Shown here: positions 62,103 through 64,000 of the stretch, one piece after another
Numbering within the stretch: the first letter of the stretch is position 1
How the letters are laid out: every line of letters starts with the position of its first letter
From: Tetrahymena elliotti 4EA
Taxonomy: Eukaryota > Ciliophora > Oligohymenophorea > Hymenostomatida > Tetrahymenidae
Direction: 5' to 3'
DNA length: 64,000 nt
Assembly: GCA_000231825.2 (NCBI GenBank)
Contig: JH720365.1
Location: forward strand, 62,001 to 126,000
Translations under genes and position numbers: made by a program
Notes under the pieces: generated by a model
What the model was told of the DNA's origin: nothing
What the model saw: only the letters and a program-made list of their open reading frames with translations
Databases searched by the model: none

Positions 62103-64000
62103 ATGTAGCCAAATAACTAAAGTCAACAGCCTTTTTAGAACAAGAACCCTAATAAGATAGGATACACATGTTAGGAGATTGAAGGCGCATTGATATTTCC
62201 CAGCTATATAGACATCACCAAGTATATGATTAATGGTGGTTTAGATTATTCTTAATGCCAATTTGAGTGTAGACTAATAAAATAAAAAAGGGTACTCTAA
62301 AATAAGATTAAGTACGCATACATGCTCAATGAATTTTTCCTTGTTTGCAATGTAAGTTTAATTCATTCCCATCAATACCTTTCCCTCTTTACCCCATTTG
62401 GCAACAATTCCAGCAAGCTAAAGTATCACTTTTTTAAAAATAACAGGAGCCCTATAAAAAGATCCCTGATAAAGTTATTGAATTAAAGCCTAACAATAGA
62501 ATAGTTTGGGACTACAATAGAACTAAAACACCATATCGCCTTACCGGCTTCCATCTTTTGGATGGCAAGGATGTTTATGAATATTAAGCTGAAGAAATAG
62601 TCTTACTTAAATTGAAAGAAATTTTCAGTTAGAGGTTATTCCAAGCCAGATTCTAAGACGAATACGAGGTTCTTGCTTAAGTAGGAAAAGGAAACTACGC
62701 GAGAGTAATTAGCTCTTTAAAATATAATATATTTTCTTTTATCTCCCTAAATTCGAAGGATTTAGGATGCAATTTTCTATTTCCAAAGTTACAAAAAGAT
62801 AACATCTAATATGCACAATAAATTAACCATTTCAAATATGATTCAACGTTATTTTTTGTTGAACCTAATTTACATCCTCAGTCCAACTTTTTAAAATCAT
62901 TGATATGATATGATCCATAATTTAAATTTTAAAAAAATGCTTATTCAAATATAGCTCTTTCTGTTTAAATCCAAGCATAAAACAAGAAGAATTTTAGGGA
63001 AAACCACCATTATATATAATTATCATTCTTTTTATGATATTAATGTTTTTACTTAATAAATAAATAAAGGTTTATTCAATTCGCCATAGAGTAACTGGTT
63101 AAAAATATGCAGTCAAATGCTTTGAGAAGTAGAAACTTATAGGTCTTGAAAAGGGAGCAGTAAGAAAATAAAAATTTAAATTGGCAATACTATTACTTAA
63201 AGCTCACATATTAATAATAAAATAACTCAATTTCAATTTGCTACATTACATTTTATTGAACATTGGATTCAAAAACACAAAAAAAATACATGTTCTAATA
63301 AGTTAGGAAATTTATTTTGATTGATCAATCAATCAATTGATAGAGTAGCAAAATAATTTTTAAAAAGGCGTTTTAAATGAATTTTTAAAATATGATCAGC
63401 AACAAAACTTTTAATTCAATCACCATTTAAAATAATTCTGAGTTTTAAATTTTATCCATTAGAAGCAAGAGAAATATTATCTATGATTTTTAGCTATCAC
63501 TTGTTGGCCACCTCTTCCTTCTAAAAAATAACAATTTTTTTTTTCATTTAAAAATAGCTTTCCCTTCACAATGAATTAAAAATTATGCGCAATTTAAGAG
63601 ATCACCCAAATGTTATTAAGCTGTATGAAGTCTTTGAAGGTGAGCATACTTTCTATTTTGTTATGGAAATCGTAGAAGGAACATCTCTTTATGAAGAAAT
63701 TAAGAAGCATGCATAAAACCCTTATAAAGATGAAGAAGTTAGAGATATTATGAGCATGTTAATTGATGGTATAGCTTATTGTGCTTCTAAAAATATTATG
63801 CATAGAGATATTAAGCCAGAAAATCTTCTTTTTGGTAAAGTTGGTAACTAAAAGATTTTAAAAATTGTAGATTTCGGTCTTGGTACATATGCTGATGAAA
63901 ACCCCTATATATTCCCTAAATGTGGTACTCCTGGTTTTGTAGCTCCTGAAATAGCCAATCTTGTAGATAAAACTCAACCCTATTCTACTGTCTGCGATAT
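62103..64000 (+). CDS. Serine/threonine protein kinase, 3' end beyond window
   Basis: The ATG at 62103 (MQPNNQSQQPFQNKNPNKIG) starts exon 1. Introns are 62352-62446, 62705-63069 and 63160-63557, all phase 0. An N-terminal region of about 170 residues precedes the kinase (EIEGALIFPSYIDITKYM; EPYKKIPDKVIELKPNNRIV; YRLTGFHLLDGKDVYEY). It looks like a pleckstrin-homology-type module, as in several ciliate kinases. The kinase domain then shows the glycine loop VGKGNYARVYS, the catalytic lysine in QKYAVKCFEK, the alpha-C glutamate in LHNELKIMRNL, HRDIKPENLLFG, DFGLGTY and GTPGFVAPEIAN. All catalytic residues seen so far are intact, so it should be active. The HRDIKPEN loop and general layout fit the CAMK/AGC side of the kinome, and the exact family cannot be set without the C-terminus. 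Confidence 0.87.

Overview
The window reads as macronuclear-type genomic DNA of an oligohymenophorean ciliate, most likely Tetrahymena or a close relative. It is extremely AT-rich. TAA and TAG occur throughout long reading frames as glutamine, and TGA is the only stop. Genes carry many short (about 50-100 nt) AT-rich GT...AG introns. A standard-code reading fragments nearly every gene, so the calls here were made by reading the sequence by eye with the ciliate nuclear code and choosing splice sites that keep frame. No database search was possible.

Layout. 1-1400 (-): 5' part of an unknown coiled-coil/acidic protein. 2226-3951 (-): unknown multi-exon gene. About 4685-5272 (+): possible short gene. 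5475-5675 (+): 66-residue lysine-rich histone-H1-tail-like protein. 8538-10585 (+): unknown N/Q-rich protein. 11232-12425 (-): BCP1/BCCIP family protein. 13360-21616 (+): 12-exon, about 2,444-residue putative GPI-anchored surface protein. 22268-23437 (-): secreted protein of 300 residues, tail to tail with it. 24089-25633 (-): epsin-like ENTH protein with a C-terminal clathrin box. 27377-28994 (-) and 29117-29701 (+): a head-to-head pair of unknown genes. 30045-30836 (-): unknown. 31321-32085 (-): gene-like stretch interrupted by two in-frame TGAs. 34653-49730 (+): about 15 kb gene for a giant HECT E3 ubiquitin ligase of the TOM1/UPL1/HUWE1 type. 51091-55811 (+): 1,554-residue N/Q-rich protein. 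56224-57010 (+): STEEP1 (CXorf56) family protein. 57504-58799 (-): WD40-like protein. 59588-60361 (+): Q-rich protein. 62103-64000 (+): serine/threonine protein kinase running off the right edge.

There is no operon logic here: genes are separate and separated by AT-rich DNA. Two themes recur by proximity only. One is the cell surface and membrane traffic (GPI surface protein, secreted protein, ENTH adaptor, STEEP1). The other is protein and ribosome homeostasis (HECT ligase, BCP1). The most unusual observations are the double-TGA gene at 31.3-32.1 kb, the tiny histone-like gene at 5.5 kb, the huge GPI-anchored protein, and a clear STEEP1 homologue in a ciliate. I found no CRISPR, insertion sequence, rRNA or convincing tRNA gene.
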